From NCBI GenBank assembly GCA_030838305.1, contig JAUTWY010000175.1, positions 1-6,517 on the forward strand: DNA of 6,517 bases, written 5' to 3'. The notes beneath the pieces were generated by a model. The model did no database searches, was not told the origin of the DNA, and saw only the letters and a list, made by a program, of their open reading frames with translations. A program made the position numbers and the translations under genes. Positions 4,989 through 6,517 of this stretch are shown one piece after another; position 1 is the stretch's first letter; every line of letters starts with the position of its first letter. Source of the stretch: Acidobacteriaceae bacterium. Its GTDB lineage: Bacteria > Acidobacteriota > Terriglobia > Terriglobales > Acidobacteriaceae.

Positions 4989-6179
4989 TTAGTGGCCGCG
5001 AAATTTTTCCGGCGCCATCTGATGCTTTCGCAGCAGACGGTAAAAGGTCTTTCGATCGATGCCAGCAGTCTCCGCGGCACGCGAGACGTTGCCGCCGTGC
5101 CGATCCAACGTGTTGCGCAGATAGGAGGCCTCGAAGAGACTTAGATACTGGTTTTTTGCCGCGCCAAAGGCGAGTTCGCCCGACTCGAAACGGGCGGCCT
5201 TTTCCTGGAACGAGTCCGATGAACGGCCGGGCGGCTGCGACATTTCGGCTGGAAGATCGCGCGTCGTGATAAGCAGGCCTTCCGACAGCACAGACATGCG
5301 CCTGACGACGTTCTGAAGTTCGCGAATGTTGCCGGGCCAGGGATAGGAATCGAAAATTCGCAGAACCTCTTCATCGAAAGTCTTGGTCATGCCGGTGTCG
5401 CGTTCGCAGTAACTCCGCAAAAACCAATTAGCGAGAAGCCGCATGTCGCCATAACGTTCGCGCAGGGGCGGCAACTGGATGGGAATGACGTTGAGGCGAA
5501 AGAAGAGATCCTCGCGGAATTCACGTTCCTTGACGCGCCGGGACAAATCGCGGTTGGTGGCGGCGACGATCCGCGCATCGAAGCTGATAGTGCGGGTACC
5601 ACCGACACGGCGATATTCCTGTTCCTGCAGGGCGCGCAGCAGCTTTGGCTGAAGGCCGATCGGGAGCTCGCCGACCTCGTCGAGAAAGAGCGTTCCGCCG
5701 TCGACCATTTCAATCAAGCCGGGCTTGGCGGTGAGTGCGCCAGTGAAGGCGCCCTTCTCATAACCGAACAGCTCGGCTTCAAGGAGGTTCTCCGGCAAGG
5801 CGGCACAGTCAACCGGAAGAAGCGGGCGGGCGGCGCGAGGGCTGTGCGCATGGATGGCCTTCGCGGCGAGCTCCTTGCCGGTGCCGGATTCGCCGAGCAG
5901 CAAAATACTCGCCTCGGAGCGCGCGGCCTTTTGCATCAAGGCCGACGTAGTATTCAGCGCGTCGCTGGTGCCGACCATGCCAAAGCTGGCGGGCAGCGCT
6001 TGGTCGAGCTTGGCCGCGAAAGACGAGGCGAAGAAGCCTCGTTCGCCGGCGGTGTGATCGGAGTCGGCCTGTAAGAGCTGCGCCGCAGTCTTGACCGGAC
6101 CGAATTTTGCCAGGCCGCATGAGAGTGTTTCATTTTCGACTTCAGACGGCGTGTGGTTTTTGATCAGTGCTGTTGGCAT
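4989..6179 (-). CDS. Sigma-54-dependent AAA+ transcriptional activator with Fis-type HTH, no receiver domain
   Basis: This enhancer-binding ATPase would remodel sigma-54 RNA polymerase at -24/-12 promoters. ATG at 6179 is supported by GGGGAG six bases upstream. In 396 aa: a ~65-residue N-terminus with no recognisable sensor, the AAA+ domain (~67-300), and a Fis-type DNA-binding end. Motifs: Walker A GESGTGKE (96-103), the sigma-54 contact loop GAFTGA (143-148), Walker B GGTLFLDE (161-168), sensor I ATNRDL (207-212), arginine-finger region FREDLFFRLN (221-230), PPLRER (237-242), sensor II WPGNIREL (281-288), and HTH NVSRAAETAGIDRKTFYRLL (364-383). All are intact, so it should be active. NtrC-like regulators of this shape usually carry a ~120-aa receiver, which is absent here. 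A separate receiver gene lies immediately upstream on the same strand. Target genes are not visible in the window. Confidence 0.95.
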   Translation of the reverse strand: MPTALIKNHTPSEVENETLSCGLAKFGPVKTAAQLLQADSDHTAGERGFFASSFAAKLDQALPASFGMVGTSDALNTTSALMQKAARSEASILLLGESGTGKELAAKAIHAHSPRAARPLLPVDCAALPENLLEAELFGYEKGAFTGALTAKPGLIEMVDGGTLFLDEVGELPIGLQPKLLRALQEQEYRRVGGTRTISFDARIVAATNRDLSRRVKEREFREDLFFRLNVIPIQLPPLRERYGDMRLLANWFLRSYCERDTGMTKTFDEEVLRIFDSYPWPGNIRELQNVVRRMSVLSEGLLITTRDLPAEMSQPPGRSSDSFQEKAARFESGELAFGAAKNQYLSLFEASYLRNTLDRHGGNVSRAAETAGIDRKTFYRLLRKHQMAPEKFRGH

Positions 6180-6292
6180 TGTAAGACTCCCCGCGGTTAG
6201 GAAGGTGAAGAGAACTTATTCCGGGGTGACACAGAACACTTTGAGTCGCGCGTCGTGGCGACGCGCCGAAAACGAAATCAGGCTCCAGAACG
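6180..6292 (-). other. Intergenic region between receiver and activator genes
   Basis: These 113 bases hold the palindrome at 6248-6266 and the activator's GGGGAG ribosome site (6191-6186). No -24/-12 element (GG-N10-GC in a TGGCAC/TTGC context) was found. The region may hold the activator's own promoter, or it may be read through from the receiver gene. I could not decide. Confidence 0.4.
6248..6266. repeat. GC-rich palindrome, copy 2
   Basis: GCGCGTCG-TGG-CGACGCGC is a perfect eight-pair stem with a three-base loop. It lies ~27 bases after the receiver gene's stop codon on the - strand. Its arms match copy 1 at 4973-4988. No T run follows on either strand, so a simple intrinsic terminator is unlikely. 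Confidence 0.55.
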
Positions 6293-6517
6293 TTAGCTTG
6301 GAATTTCGATTGCCGATTGCACCGCGCCGAGCAGCGTTTCCTCGCTGAAGGGCTTCGAGAGAAAGGAGACAGCCCCTCCGCGCAGGGCGTGCTCGCGCGC
6401 GGTTTCATCGCCGAACGCGGTAACGAAAATGATCGGAATCGGATGAGATGCCGCAGCCAATTGCCGCTGGAGCTCCAAGCCGTCCATCCCGGGCATATGA
6501 AGGTCGAGGATCAAGCA
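6293..6517 (-). CDS. Response-regulator receiver (REC) domain protein, 5' end outside window
   Basis: The last 74 residues show the REC core: the phospho-acceptor Asp in CLILDLHMPGMDGLELQ, the conserved Thr in PIIFVTAFGDE, and the conserved Lys in AVSFLSKPFSEETLL. The stop (TAA, 6295-6293) comes right after the last REC helix (AVQSAIEIPS), so no output domain follows. Either this is a single-domain regulator, or a domain such as a kinase precedes it outside the window. The sequence style (FVTAFGDETAREHALRGGAVSFLSKPFSEETLL) is that of FixJ-type receivers of proteobacteria, which normally have a LuxR-type HTH that is missing here. The activator starts 113 bases downstream on the same strand. 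It would receive phosphate from a histidine kinase, or pass it on, but no kinase is visible. Confidence 0.92.
   Translation of the reverse strand, partial: CLILDLHMPGMDGLELQRQLAAASHPIPIIFVTAFGDETAREHALRGGAVSFLSKPFSEETLLGAVQSAIEIPS

Noticed and set aside
4619..5080. 153-codon - strand open frame overlapping the activator's 3' end
   Set aside because: Lies opposite the 4562-4858 domain and out of frame with the activator; no recognisable content.
6180..6292. Search for a sigma-54 -24/-12 promoter near the activator
   Set aside because: No GG-N10-GC element in a good context was found here or upstream of 4191.
1..6517. CRISPR arrays, tRNA or rRNA genes, retron or diversity-generating retroelement
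   Set aside because: No regularly spaced repeats or RNA-gene signatures were seen. Both RTs carry group II intron motifs and the intact one has adjacent domains V/VI, so retron or DGR explanations do not fit.

Overview
The window looks like a stretch of G+C-rich bacterial chromosome (or large plasmid), most likely from a proteobacterium. This rests only on family resemblance: an IS1380-type transposase tail, two group II intron reverse transcriptases of kinds common in alpha- and betaproteobacteria, a FixJ-like receiver domain and a sigma-54 activator. No gene fixes the genus.

The left two thirds (about 132-3835) is a nest of degraded mobile DNA. At its core is the 3' end of an IS1380-family element on the + strand. 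Only the last ~107 codons of its transposase (1481-1804) and its 3' tail (1805-1809, resuming at 3797) survive. Two unrelated group II introns sit in this remnant, both on the - strand and so antisense to the transposase. Intron 1 (5' end at 1478) entered the transposase coding region. It is cut short inside its own reverse transcriptase at about 214/215 and has lost its catalytic core, domains V and VI, and the 3' exon. Intron 2 (3796 down to 1810, 1987 nt) entered five bases past the transposase stop codon and looks complete: a GTGCG 5' end, a 7-bp EBS1-IBS1 match, an intact YADD maturase, a canonical domain V, and a domain VI with a bulged branch-point A seven bases from the 3' end. Removing it rejoins the transposase stop to a terminator-like hairpin.

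The truncated end of intron 1 abuts the last codons of an unrecognised - strand gene. That gene is followed 14 bases later by the start of another - strand gene, which runs off the left edge. A deletion therefore seems to have joined the inside of intron 1 to a host operon.

To the right, 3836-4190 has no convincing gene. Next (4191-4858, + strand) come two adjacent frames that look like the halves of one small membrane-anchored protein split by a frameshift. Converging on them from the - strand is a signalling pair: a response-regulator receiver with no output domain (6517-6293, cut by the right edge) and, 113 bases downstream, a sigma-54-dependent AAA+ activator without its own receiver (6179-4989). 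The two may work as a divided response regulator. Nearly the same GC-rich palindrome follows each of these two genes.

No tRNA, rRNA, CRISPR array or recognisable sigma-54 promoter was seen.
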